18,702 nt of DNA from Promethearchaeota archaeon (GCA_019057775.1 JAHLWT010000305.1:1-18702), one strand, 5' to 3'. Positions 1 to 7,746 are shown, numbered from the stretch's first letter. Made by a program: numbers and translations. Notes: generated by a model not told the origin, from the sequence alone.

Positions 1-137
1 AATAAAAATCAACTTAAAAAACCAATCCAGTGGTCAGAAATTGGGTAGTAGTATAAACATCTCAGATTGAATATATAGTAAAACTAAAAAACGATTAAAT
101 ATATTAGTTCAAAAATGATTTTTTACAAAAACGAGAA

Positions 138-425
138 TTGGCTCAATTATACCTAATTAAAGATACCATTCTCATCTCGGTACCGACTGAGCACAGGTAC
201 TGGAGCATGGATGCTTTGCGTGCTGAAGGAATTATGGCAAATGTACATTACACTCCCTTGCACCGCAATAAATTCTATGCCCATTTAGGAACGGATAAAA
301 ATTTCCCGAATTCGATGAAATTTTTTAACGGCTTGCTTCGTTTGCCAATTTATCCCTCCTTAACAGAAAGTGAGAGTCCTATGGCTGTTGAAGCAACCAA
401 AAAAGTAATAGCAGCATTTGCATAA
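138..425 (+). pseudogene. 3' remnant of DegT/DnrJ/EryC1 sugar aminotransferase
   Basis: This is the C-terminal ~90 residues of a PLP-dependent DegT/DnrJ/EryC1/StrS aminotransferase, a family that makes amino sugars from 4-keto or 3-keto nucleotide sugars. The recognisable part runs from 'MDALRAEGI' through 'NVHYTPLHRNKFYAHLG' to 'LRLPIYPSLTE', the usual end of these enzymes. A full family member has about 360-400 residues, including the PLP lysine. Here neither the lysine nor any of the N-terminal two thirds is present, and bases 1-137 are AT-rich, contain stops and show no family similarity. The only possible start is a TTG, so the piece is probably not translated. It ends 1 nt before the ATP-grasp gene and keeps the spacing of an old operon. 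I am confident of the family but not of the exact sugar substrate. Confidence 0.8.
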
Positions 426-426
426 T

Positions 427-1638
427 ATGAAAGATTCCATCTTGATTTTTGGTGCAGGTATAAACCAACTAACACTTATTAAATCTGCAAAAGAACTGGA
501 TTTAAGTACCATTGTATTAGATCCAAATGTTGATGCACCGGGCAAAAATATCTCCGATTTCTTCTATAGTGTAAAAGGGAATGATTACAAGACCACAAAA
601 GGGATTGCTATTAAGCATAAGGTGAAAGGAATCGTAACTAGCCAGATGGAAAAACCGATGCGGTTGATGGCAAAGCTTGCTCAGGAATTGGGTTTTATCT
701 TTCATTCACCGGAAGTAATAGAAAGAAGCCTTGATAAATGGTTAATGAAACAATCATTTATATCCAATAAAGTTCCTTGTGCTCAAGGTGTTTTAATTAA
801 AAAAGATGAAATAATACAATCGCAAAGCTTAAACATACTCAACTTCCCTTTAATTTTAAAACCAAAAGATTCTACATCGAGTCAGGGTGTTTATAAGATA
901 GATCAATTTAAAGATATTGAAAAATATCTGCCTATTACACTTTCCTTTTCAAAATCAGGGGAAGTCATTATTGAAGAATTTTTAGACGGTCCCGAGTTTA
1001 GCATTGAAGCCATTACTTATAAAGGTAAAACAAAAATAGTCCAATTTACAGAAAAATTTGTTACTTCATCTCCTCGAACGGTTGAAATGGGCCATCTGCA
1101 ACCGGCATCATTGACTGAAGAGCAAAAATCAATCATTATTGAAGTTGTTATAAAAGCGATTAATGCAATAGGCATTGATAATTCTGCATCCCATACAGAA
1201 ATTAAATTAACAAAAAAAGGCCCTAAAATAATTGAAATTGGAGCCCGGTTAGGAGGTGATTTTATCTCGTCATATCTCACTCAAGCCTCTTGTGGTGTGA
1301 ATATGGATAAAGCAGCAATACAAGTTGCTTTAGGTTTTAAACCGGATTTAAAACACAAATGGGGGAAGTACTCATTTATAAAATATCTTGAGCTCTATGT
1401 TGGTAAAAAGATAATTGTAGTAGGTAATTGGAAGGAAATTTTAAATGAACCAGGAGTTCTATTTGCACATATTAATGTCAAACCGGGAGATATTATCTCC
1501 GAAATCACTAATAGTGCAAAAAGGCCCGGATTTGTCATTGTTGATGGAGATAACAAAAGAAATGTTTTAAGGAAATCTAAATATTATGTAAATGTTATTA
1601 AATCTAATATAAAAATATATAAAGAAGATAAAATATGA
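427..1638 (+). CDS. ATP-grasp domain ligase (carboxylate-amine ligase type)
   Basis: A 403-residue ATP-grasp protein, which typically activates a carboxylate as an acyl phosphate and joins it to an amine. Residues 4-35 form a Rossmann-like pre-ATP-grasp domain ('ILIFGAGINQ...'). The ATP-grasp core runs from about 105 to 300. It includes the nucleotide-binding lysine segment 'FPLILKPKDSTSSQG' (140-154), 'VIIEEFLDGPEFSIEA' (180-195), and metal-binding acidic residues at E258 and in 'IIEIGARLGGD' (268-278). A small C-terminal domain follows. I chose ATG 427, just after the stop of the aminotransferase remnant, over an upstream TTG at 418. The stop overlaps the ATG of the next gene (ATGA), so the two are probably translationally coupled. 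In a polysaccharide locus it could attach an amino acid or other acid to an amino sugar. The substrate cannot be read from the sequence. Confidence 0.8.
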   Translation: MKDSILIFGAGINQLTLIKSAKELDLSTIVLDPNVDAPGKNISDFFYSVKGNDYKTTKGIAIKHKVKGIVTSQMEKPMRLMAKLAQELGFIFHSPEVIERSLDKWLMKQSFISNKVPCAQGVLIKKDEIIQSQSLNILNFPLILKPKDSTSSQGVYKIDQFKDIEKYLPITLSFSKSGEVIIEEFLDGPEFSIEAITYKGKTKIVQFTEKFVTSSPRTVEMGHLQPASLTEEQKSIIIEVVIKAINAIGIDNSASHTEIKLTKKGPKIIEIGARLGGDFISSYLTQASCGVNMDKAAIQVALGFKPDLKHKWGKYSFIKYLELYVGKKIIVVGNWKEILNEPGVLFAHINVKPGDIISEITNSAKRPGFVIVDGDNKRNVLRKSKYYVNVIKSNIKIYKEDKI

Positions 1639-2183
1639 TAGAAAGTAAAAGATTAATATTAAGGTCCTTCCGTATAGAAGATGCGGGGGGAATGGATAAA
1701 TTAAGATCTGATTTTGAAGCAGTCAAAGCTTTTGCAGGATCACCTTTCCCTTCAAATATTGAAAGTGAAAAAGAATGGATCCACAAAATGTATCAAAAAG
1801 GAATAAGAAATAACATATACTTGGCTATTGAAGAAAAAGAGAGTCAAAGTTTTATCGGATACTGTGTTGCAAGAAACATTAATTTCTTAAATAGAAATGC
1901 TGATGTTGGTATAATTTTTTTAAAAGAAGGAAGAGGGAAAGGTTATTTTAGAGAAATCTCTGTTTTATTCTATGATTACTTATTCGCTCAATTAAATTTT
2001 CATAAAGTCTATTCAATAGTGATTGAAGATAATAAGATTGCTCTCAACAGTGACAAAAAAATTGGATTTGTGGTAGAAGGATTGATAAAAGAACATATAT
2101 GGCAAGATGGCAAATATAAGAATGTTGTGTTCGTCAGTTTATATAGAAAAGATTTTTATAAGAATAATAATAAACAAAAATAA
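1635..2183 (+). CDS. GNAT-family N-acetyltransferase (RimJ/RimL/PseH-like)
   Basis: A 182-residue single-domain GNAT acyltransferase. It begins with the RimJ/RimL-type 'ESKRLILRSFRIEDA' strand and helix. The acetyl-CoA pyrophosphate-binding motif A is visible as 'VGIIFLKEGRGKGYF' (91-105, with R100-G-K-G-Y). The late GNAT motif 'NKIALNSDKKIGFVVEG' follows at 133-149. The ATG overlaps the ATP-grasp stop by the ATGA pattern. In amino-sugar loci this family acylates the amine left by a DegT aminotransferase; PseH of the pseudaminic acid pathway is the model case. The degenerate aminotransferase upstream and the hydratase downstream support an acyl-sugar role. A ribosomal-protein or general RimL-like acetyltransferase cannot be excluded on sequence alone. 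Confidence 0.82.
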   Translation: MIESKRLILRSFRIEDAGGMDKLRSDFEAVKAFAGSPFPSNIESEKEWIHKMYQKGIRNNIYLAIEEKESQSFIGYCVARNINFLNRNADVGIIFLKEGRGKGYFREISVLFYDYLFAQLNFHKVYSIVIEDNKIALNSDKKIGFVVEGLIKEHIWQDGKYKNVVFVSLYRKDFYKNNNKQK

Positions 2184-2202
2184 TAAAGTAATATAAATCA
2201 AT

Positions 2203-2613
2203 ATGATGGACCTTAAATTAGGAATGAAAGCAAGCTTTCAAAAGACATTAACTGAATATGATGTATATAGCTTCGCGGGAGTAACAGGGGATTTTAATCC
2301 CGTACATATTAATGAAAAGTATGCTTCAAAAACTTTTTTTAAAAAACGCATTGTACATGGGATTCTTTTATTAGGTTATGTTGGGACAGTATTAGGACAA
2401 AAACTACCAGGTGAAAAAACAATATTGAGAAAAATTGAAGCAAGATTTATAAAGCCAGTTTATTTCAATGAAACTATAACGGTAAATGTAAAATTAAGTA
2501 AGATAGAGGGAAACAAAATTACTTTAGATTTTGAAGTTCTTGATGAAGAGGGTATTATAGCTCTCACTGGTACAGCTTTCACCAGTGTTCCGAAAGGAAC
2601 CAAAATTTCTTAA
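2203..2613 (+). CDS. MaoC-like (R)-specific enoyl-CoA hydratase
   Basis: A 136-residue hot-dog-fold protein of the MaoC/PhaJ family. Members add water to trans-2-enoyl-CoA to give (R)-3-hydroxyacyl-CoA. The hydratase-2 motif is intact: 'FAGVTGDFNPVH' with the catalytic pair D30 and H35, followed by 'RIVHGILLLGYVG', the usual 'VHGmL' helix. The length matches stand-alone PhaJ proteins. Translation may start at ATG 2203 or at the adjacent ATG 2206. It lies 19 nt after the GNAT gene, so it is probably in the same transcript. A hydratase inside a polysaccharide locus suggests it supplies a 3-hydroxyacyl-CoA for N-acylation of an amino sugar, much as in the Bacillus anthracis anthrose cluster. That link is inference. 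Confidence 0.85.
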   Translation: MMDLKLGMKASFQKTLTEYDVYSFAGVTGDFNPVHINEKYASKTFFKKRIVHGILLLGYVGTVLGQKLPGEKTILRKIEARFIKPVYFNETITVNVKLSKIEGNKITLDFEVLDEEGIIALTGTAFTSVPKGTKIS

Positions 2614-2631
2614 TAATAAAACATTTTATTA
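2614..2631. terminator. AT-only palindrome after the MaoC gene
   Basis: A perfect 8-bp inverted repeat, TAATAAAA / TTTTATTA with 2 nt between, begins directly after the stop codon of the hydratase gene. It could mark the 3' end of the 427-2613 transcript. With no G:C pairs it would be a weak hairpin, so a terminator role is tentative. Confidence 0.3.
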
Positions 2632-2678
2632 CTATCATTATGTGAGTTTGATGTAAGTGATTATCAAGTTTATGAATA

Positions 2679-2686
2679 TTAGATAA
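2679..2686 (+). repeat. Left copy of the 8-bp target-site duplication TTAGATAA
   Basis: Direct repeat flanking the MITE-like element on its left side. It is identical to 2826-2833. Confidence 0.7.
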
Positions 2687-2825
2687 CTGGGGTATGCACA
2701 TGAAACATATAAAACAGCATAAATACCTAAGTTACATACATTTGCAAGTATTTTTAAGTAAATCTTGTATTCTCTTGTAATATAGTGCATTATAACGAAT
2801 CGTATGTGTTAAGTGCATACCCCAA
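2687..2825. mobile_element. 139-bp MITE-like element with terminal inverted repeats and 8-bp target duplication
   Basis: The left end carries TGGGGTATGCAC (2688-2699) and the right end its exact reverse complement GTGCATACCCCA (2813-2824). The similarity continues inward imperfectly to a shared ACATA, giving repeat arms of about 22-24 bp. The 8-mer TTAGATAA occurs immediately outside both ends (2679-2686 and 2826-2833) in direct orientation, as expected for a target-site duplication. The match grows to 9 bp if the preceding A is counted, which leaves the exact ends uncertain by one base. The 139-bp interior has no coding capacity. This is the structure of a non-autonomous miniature element moved by a transposase encoded elsewhere. 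I cannot name the parent insertion-sequence family from the ends alone. Confidence 0.75.
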
Positions 2826-2833
2826 TTAGATAA
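2826..2833 (+). repeat. Right copy of the 8-bp target-site duplication TTAGATAA
   Basis: Direct repeat flanking the MITE-like element on its right side. It is identical to 2679-2686. Confidence 0.7.
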
Positions 2834-2870
2834 ATGATGATTGCAATTTTATTTATTGTTTTTTCTGGGC

Positions 2871-3477
2871 TTGCCAAAATCAATATTTATGAATTTCCAG
2901 TATTTTTCGGCCTCAATGGCAATTAAGCTACCTAATTTGAAAATACAACATGGACATATAAAAAAACTATTGGCAAAAGGGAACTCAGCGAAAAATTAAG
3001 CACAACATTGTATAAATTAGTTTTTTAGATGTGAGTTTTTTTGATACAAAAGAGCGATCAATATGGAAGGTTGAAGGGCATATAGTTTTCAAGTGCAAAG
3101 CAACTTTTGATGCTAGTAACAAAATTGCCGTTAGAACTACTGCTGAATTAATAATTCGAGATGAATTTTACTTTGCTGCAAAGACTGAAATTGCTTGTTA
3201 CAAAAAAAATGAATTTGGTAATTATTCCTTATTGTTAAAGAGTATTTTAGTGCAGGATACAGTAGCTTTCCTAATTTAATACTGAAGGAATTCAAATAAA
3301 TGAAGACAAACCCATTAAAATTGGGAATTATGTTTAAATTGGATACTATTCATTAATTTGAAAGGAACGGAAATTCCTGATAATTGCGTGGTTGTGGCAA
3401 ATAGTTTTGTTAATAAGAGATTCGACAATCAGAATGCACTAATAGCCGGCACACCGGCAAAAGAAATTAAAACATGA
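2871..3477 (+). pseudogene. Degenerate hexapeptide-repeat (LbH) acyltransferase
   Basis: Pieces of one left-handed beta-helix acyltransferase can be read in several frames. 2871-2999 gives 'LPKSIFMNFQYFSASMAIKLP', the usual N-terminus of this group. 3031-3279 gives 'SFFDTKERSIWKVEGHIVFK' and 'KTEIACYKKNEFGN'. From about 3280, another frame gives 'TEGIQINEDKPIKIGNYV', where a TAA stands in place of the expected Trp of a 'VWIG' hexapeptide. After a one-base loss near 3359 comes 'LKGTEIPDNCVVVANSFVNK' and 'ALIAGTPAKEIKT', ending at TGA 3475-3477. That makes at least three frameshifts or stops, so the gene is dead. It once probably O- or N-acetylated a sugar of this polysaccharide. The GTG-started 82-codon open frame at 3031-3279 is only a fragment of it. 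The MITE-like element lies just upstream and may have helped to break it. Confidence 0.85.
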
Positions 3478-3481
3478 TTTT

Positions 3482-3582
3482 TTTGGCGAGGGCAGTAAAA
3501 ATATCCCTTGGCACGTCGCCAAGTGTGGCACAAAAAAAATGTAGTGTCTATTGCGCCTGACCGTCTCTGGCGGGACTTTGGA
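3482..3582. repeat. GC-richer hairpin-forming segment, possibly a dispersed repeat
   Basis: This stretch is noticeably richer in G+C than its surroundings and lies between two dead genes. It contains CTTGGC/GCCAAG (3507-3512 with 3518-3523, 5-nt loop), the alternative pairing TTGGCGA/TCGCCAA (3483-3489 with 3516-3522), and CGCC/GGCG (3554-3557 with 3569-3572). No coding sequence is visible. It looks like a REP-type or other dispersed repeat, but with one copy in the window I cannot show that it is repeated. Confidence 0.35.
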
Positions 3583-3634
3583 ATAAATAAAAGACAATTT
3601 TGAAAGACAATGGAATTTATTATTTGGTCATAAT

Positions 3635-3817
3635 ATAAAAGTAGTCATTCTGGCAGGGGGTTACGGGTCCCGCTTAAGCGAAGAAACATCCGTTAAACCT
3701 AAACCCATAGTAGAAATTGGTGAAAAACCAATTCTCTGGCATATCATAAAAATATATTCCGTTCTTGGATTTAATGATTTAGTGATTTCCCTGAGCTATT
3801 GTATCTGCCCTTCTTAA
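3635..3817 (+). pseudogene. rfbF: 5' fragment of glucose-1-phosphate cytidylyltransferase
   Basis: About 55 codons match the N-terminus of RfbF, which makes CDP-glucose from CTP and glucose-1-phosphate, the first step toward CDP-3,6-dideoxyhexoses. The nucleotidyltransferase signature is clear: 'KVVILAGGYGSRLSEE' then 'KPKPIVEIGEKPILWHIIKIYSVLGFND'. Full-length enzymes have about 255-260 residues. Here similarity ends near 3799 and a TAA follows at 3815. The expected ATG start has become ATA (3635-3637), so even this piece is unlikely to be translated. It suggests that an ancestral locus made a CDP-linked deoxyhexose that the current one no longer makes here. Bases 3818-3953 downstream hold nothing I recognise. 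Confidence 0.85.
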
Positions 3818-3953
3818 GCAAAAATTACTAAAAAATCTATTTTATTAGTTTGTTGAATATGGTTGTAGTGTATCCTGTGGTTTTCAAATTTACTTACGGA
3901 ATAAGTATCTGAATAACACCTAAAATTTAACTGGACGTTAAAAATAAAATGAT

Positions 3954-5210
3954 TTGCATTTTTTCGATAATATTCTGAAGTTAAGAAGATTTAGAAAACT
4001 ATTTATTAACTTCTCTTTCAGAAGCGCTGCAAATTTATTCAGCAAGGTTATCGGTATAATTACGTTGCCCATAATCACGAGAGCATTAGGACCGGAAGGA
4101 TATGGTGATTATAGCCTGGTAAACATAGTTTTACAATACACGATCCTACCGATTGGTTTGTTAGGGTTGAGACCATACGGAATCAGAGAATTGGCTAAGA
4201 ATAATCAAAAAAATGATTATGCTCTTAATATTTTGTCCATGCAATTCACAATGGCGTTAATTGCTGTATTGGTCAGTTCTGTTGTAGCTTTGATCTTATT
4301 TAAATCCAATCAACTACTTTTAATTGCCATCTTTATCTCTTATATTTCTGTTTTTGCTAATTCTTTGAACTTGGATTTTTTTTTTGTAGCTAAAAAAAAA
4401 ATAATTTTCCCTGCTGTGGCGCGTTTGATTGGGCAGTTCTTTTTTGTTTTAGGGGTTGTACTTTTCATAAAGAATCCAAATGATATTCCCATACTGGTAT
4501 TTTTTGCTGCATTGACGCCTGCAATCGCAGATATAATCCAATTGCAAAGATTCCATACCAAATACGGGAAAATATGGTTCAAAATATCAATAAAAGAAAC
4601 TCTACACACATTCAGAACTACTTATAAATTAGGTATTTCTTCAAATTTGGAAGGCTTCTATCCTTCCATACCACAATTGCTTATTCCAATACTTTTAGGC
4701 TCATATGCTTTGGGAATCTTTGCAGGAGGGTATAAAATATATTTGATTTTATTGATGTTTTATATAACCCTTTTTTATGCATTAGCTCCTTATTTGGTAA
4801 AACTAAACAGTTATAATAAAAATGTAAAAAGGAAATATCATCTGTTGATGTTTGTATTAATTACTTTCTTTGGTGGAATATTTGGTTTAGGGTTATATTT
4901 ATTTGGAGAACCAATCATAATTTTAATACTTGGAAAAAACTTTGGTGAATCCGTAGTTATATTTAAAGCTATTTCATTAACACTCATCCCATTTGCTCCT
5001 ATTGGAATGTTACTTGGCAATATTTTAATTTATTCGGGGAACGATAAATATTATTTATTAAGCAATGTTGTTTCTACTATCACGATTTTAATTTCAGCCC
5101 CCCTATTAATAAAGAACTTTAATGCATTAGGAGGGGTTTATGCCATGGCAATTGCTCTATTTGCAGGAATATTAACATCAGCTTATTTTTACTTTAAGGC
5201 TGAGAGTTAA
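3954..5210 (+). CDS. wzx: Wzx-type polysaccharide flippase (MOP superfamily)
   Basis: A 418-residue, strongly hydrophobic protein with about 12 predicted membrane segments. It matches the Polysacc_synt/RfbX branch of the MOP superfamily. The N-terminal signature is typical: 'SFRSAANLFSKVIGIITLPIITRALGPEGYGDYS' (residues 21-54). The protein flips the undecaprenyl-diphosphate-linked repeat unit across the inner membrane. The first available in-frame start is TTG 3954. The ATG at 3949 is out of frame and stops quickly. No Shine-Dalgarno sequence is seen. It is the first intact gene after the degenerate zone 2614-3953, so the assembly operon probably starts here, with its promoter somewhere in 3818-3953. 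The next gene follows after 17 nt. Family confidence is high. Calling it Wzx rather than another lipid-oligosaccharide exporter rests on context. Confidence 0.88.
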   Translation: MHFFDNILKLRRFRKLFINFSFRSAANLFSKVIGIITLPIITRALGPEGYGDYSLVNIVLQYTILPIGLLGLRPYGIRELAKNNQKNDYALNILSMQFTMALIAVLVSSVVALILFKSNQLLLIAIFISYISVFANSLNLDFFFVAKKKIIFPAVARLIGQFFFVLGVVLFIKNPNDIPILVFFAALTPAIADIIQLQRFHTKYGKIWFKISIKETLHTFRTTYKLGISSNLEGFYPSIPQLLIPILLGSYALGIFAGGYKIYLILLMFYITLFYALAPYLVKLNSYNKNVKRKYHLLMFVLITFFGGIFGLGLYLFGEPIIILILGKNFGESVVIFKAISLTLIPFAPIGMLLGNILIYSGNDKYYLLSNVVSTITILISAPLLIKNFNALGGVYAMAIALFAGILTSAYFYFKAES

Positions 5211-5227
5211 TTTCAAAGAATTTACTA

Positions 5228-6667
5228 ATGACTGCAGTAAGTAATAGAAATATAGCTAACAACATTAAGAGGGATATAATAAATTTATATGTACTTTTTG
5301 CGGTTTCTGTCGTTGTAATTTATTTTGCACCTCGAATTGCAGCTATAGTATTACAAGTTATCTTTCTCTTTGCTTTTTATCGCTCAAGAAAAAATTATTT
5401 TTGGTTGGCTTTTGTGTTTATAATTCAAAATTTCCCCGGTGGATTATTCTCCCGTTACACAAATGATATAGAACACACATTTTCATTATTCCAAAGCTCT
5501 CCGGTAGGCACGTTGTACTTTTGGATGGTCTTTATTTTAATTGCTTTTTTTAAATCAGTAAAATTAAAAAGTGATTATAGGTTTATTCTTGAAAAAAACA
5601 TAATTCTTTTGTTCGCCTATTTTCTGTTTCTCATATTGATATTTGGATTATATAAAATGACCGCGGTAACGCGCACCTTATTGCCATGGTTATTTTTATT
5701 TATATTACCCCGCTTGTTAAAAAAAGAAGAAGATTTTGCCGGTTTTTTTAATCTTGTATTTTCATTTGTTTTTTTCGTTGTCTTTACCCAGGTATTCCAA
5801 CTTGTATTTCGTGCCACCGTGGCTGAAATACTCGGCGGTTCAAATATAACTCTCGCAACCGAGGAACTTGAACGTGTTGCCCGTCCGGGAGATGGGATTT
5901 TTATTTCTTATGTATCCATATTCGGTGCATTATATTATCTTATACTCAAAAAGAAATATTTCAGCAGAAATTATTTAATAACCATAACAGGATTGGCTAT
6001 TTTCAGCATTTTTATTACAGCCACCCGTAGCTGGATGATAAGCACATTATTTGTTTTTGGTTTTTATGTTGTTTTTATTGCAAAAGCAAAAACTGCTATT
6101 ATTCAACGGTTAGTGTTCCCCTTACTGATGATAGTAATAATCACCCAATACGTGCCTGTTGTCAGGCAGCAAATTGATTTAGCTAAACAAAGATATGAAA
6201 CCATAAAATTGCTTTTAGAAGGAGATCCTACAGCCGGAGGAACACTTACCAGGCTGACAAGTCGTGGGCCTGCGGTCATGGAAAAATTCCGTGAAAGCCC
6301 CGTAATCGGCTGGGGATATGGGGATGAAGCCAGAAAATACACAGACGGACATGTGGGAAACCAAAATTTATTAATGCATAACGGTGTTATTGGGTATCTT
6401 TTCTGGTTAATGTTGTGGTTAAACTTCGTATTAAAAATGATTAATTTGGATAAATCTATTACATCAGCAAACCCTTATAAAAATATACCAAAGTTGTTTA
6501 TAATAATGTTGTTGGGCATTTTAATTATTAATGCCTCCGCGCAATGGTTTGGGTATCTGCTGCAATTTCTCCCCGGTTTTACCATTCTGTTCCTGTTTAC
6601 TTTTGCCAGTTTTGTTTATAAAAATGCATGGCAAGAGCAAATGACAATACAGAAATACAAAAATTAA
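5228..6667 (+). CDS. O-antigen polymerase/ligase-like membrane protein (Wzy or WaaL)
   Basis: A 479-residue polytopic membrane protein with about 11-12 hydrophobic segments. It has a long loop near residues 315-385 before the last helices, the topology of the Wzy_C/O-antigen ligase family. Diagnostic pieces are 'ATRSWMIS' (265-272), 'GTLTRLTSRGPAVMEKFRESPVIGWGYG' (338-365) and 'NQNLLMHNGVIGYLFWL' (378-394). The conserved HN (H384) is shared by ligases and polymerases of this family. It would polymerise repeat units or join the glycan to its acceptor on the periplasmic side. It lies directly after the flippase gene, which favours Wzy. There is no second candidate in the window to separate Wzy from WaaL, so no symbol is assigned. 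Confidence 0.8.
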   Translation: MTAVSNRNIANNIKRDIINLYVLFAVSVVVIYFAPRIAAIVLQVIFLFAFYRSRKNYFWLAFVFIIQNFPGGLFSRYTNDIEHTFSLFQSSPVGTLYFWMVFILIAFFKSVKLKSDYRFILEKNIILLFAYFLFLILIFGLYKMTAVTRTLLPWLFLFILPRLLKKEEDFAGFFNLVFSFVFFVVFTQVFQLVFRATVAEILGGSNITLATEELERVARPGDGIFISYVSIFGALYYLILKKKYFSRNYLITITGLAIFSIFITATRSWMISTLFVFGFYVVFIAKAKTAIIQRLVFPLLMIVIITQYVPVVRQQIDLAKQRYETIKLLLEGDPTAGGTLTRLTSRGPAVMEKFRESPVIGWGYGDEARKYTDGHVGNQNLLMHNGVIGYLFWLMLWLNFVLKMINLDKSITSANPYKNIPKLFIIMLLGILIINASAQWFGYLLQFLPGFTILFLFTFASFVYKNAWQEQMTIQKYKN

Positions 6668-6679
6668 AATTTAAACTGC

Positions 6680-7738
6680 ATGCGGATACTTATTTTAATT
6701 CCTGAAGGCTATACATTGCTTAATACCATTAAACAAAGTTTTGAAAAAATGGATCATGAAGTGATAAATCTAAATTATCTTTCGTTTTTCAAGCCCTGGC
6801 AAAACAAACTGATAACAAAAACAATCGGCATTCCACACACTGTCCGGAATAAGATTAAAATTCACAAACTATACCGAAGAAAGATCAACCAAATATATCT
6901 GCAGCATGTTTATGATTATCAGCCCGATTTGGTTTTTGTATATAATGACCAATATCTTTCGCATGATACCGCAAAGGAAATTCAGAAACTAACTAAGCTG
7001 GCTTTTATTCTGGGCGATAATCCTTTCTTTTTCCATAATCATCCATTGTATGAGTTAAGAATGTATCTGAATGCCGATTATGTGTTTTCCTGCGATTCTT
7101 TTATTACTGAATCTTTTAAAAAAGCCGGACAAGTAAATGTTTCGGAAATCTATTTTGGATATGACCCTGCGGTTTGTTATCCTAAACAACCATCGCCGGA
7201 AGAAAGAGAAAAATATTCAAGTGATGTGGTCATGATCGGTAGATTGTATCCAACTATTATTTCTTCATGGACATACAAAAGACTTTGGTTCTATAATCAG
7301 TTCAGAAATTTGGACTTAAAAATTTACGGACCAGGTTGGCATAAATATAAAGAAACTTTCCCTGAATTAATACAAAAGGTGATCAATCCTGGCCATTATC
7401 TATCCTTTGATGAGGTAAATACTATCCTGAGTTGCTGCAAAGTGTACCCGATTGAAGCAAATCCGGGCATTATCAATGGCATACACCTACGTGTTTTTGA
7501 TTGCATTGGTTCTGAAATATTACCGCTTGTGGAATACACGAAAGATTTGAAATATGTATTTAAAGATGTTGAAATCCCCATCATTAAATATTACGCTGAA
7601 GCAAAAAAAATGGCAGACTATTATATTAAAAATAACAATAGGCGCAATCAAATTAAAAAAGAATTAAAGCAGTTTGTGGCTATAAATTTTACCCCCCAAA
7701 AAGCTGCCATAACAATATTAGATAAAGTGTTTAATTAA
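6680..7738 (+). CDS. CgeB-like glycosyltransferase (GT-B fold)
   Basis: A 352-residue cytoplasmic protein with the layout of CgeB-type glycosyltransferases. The N-terminal half contains 'MRILILIPEG' and 'YQPDLVFVYNDQYLS' (80-94). The C-terminal half holds the nucleotide-sugar site, with 'DVVMIGRLYP' (182-191), 'LDLKIYGPGWHKY' (211-223) and the family signature 'NGIHLRVFDCIGSEILPLVEYTKDL' (266-290). That last piece corresponds to the 'RxFE/D ... cGa' segment of the Glyco_trans_1_2 domain, with D274 in place of the more common Glu. It starts at ATG 6680, 12 nt after the preceding gene, and runs into the next gene with an 8-nt gap. It probably adds one sugar of the repeat unit. Donor and acceptor are unknown. 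Confidence 0.75.
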   Translation: MRILILIPEGYTLLNTIKQSFEKMDHEVINLNYLSFFKPWQNKLITKTIGIPHTVRNKIKIHKLYRRKINQIYLQHVYDYQPDLVFVYNDQYLSHDTAKEIQKLTKLAFILGDNPFFFHNHPLYELRMYLNADYVFSCDSFITESFKKAGQVNVSEIYFGYDPAVCYPKQPSPEEREKYSSDVVMIGRLYPTIISSWTYKRLWFYNQFRNLDLKIYGPGWHKYKETFPELIQKVINPGHYLSFDEVNTILSCCKVYPIEANPGIINGIHLRVFDCIGSEILPLVEYTKDLKYVFKDVEIPIIKYYAEAKKMADYYIKNNNRRNQIKKELKQFVAINFTPQKAAITILDKVFN

Positions 7739-7746
7739 AATATAGA

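Noticed and set aside
3031..3279. Independent 82-codon gene
   Set aside because: It is a GTG-started piece of the acyltransferase pseudogene; the parts before and after it can be read in other frames.
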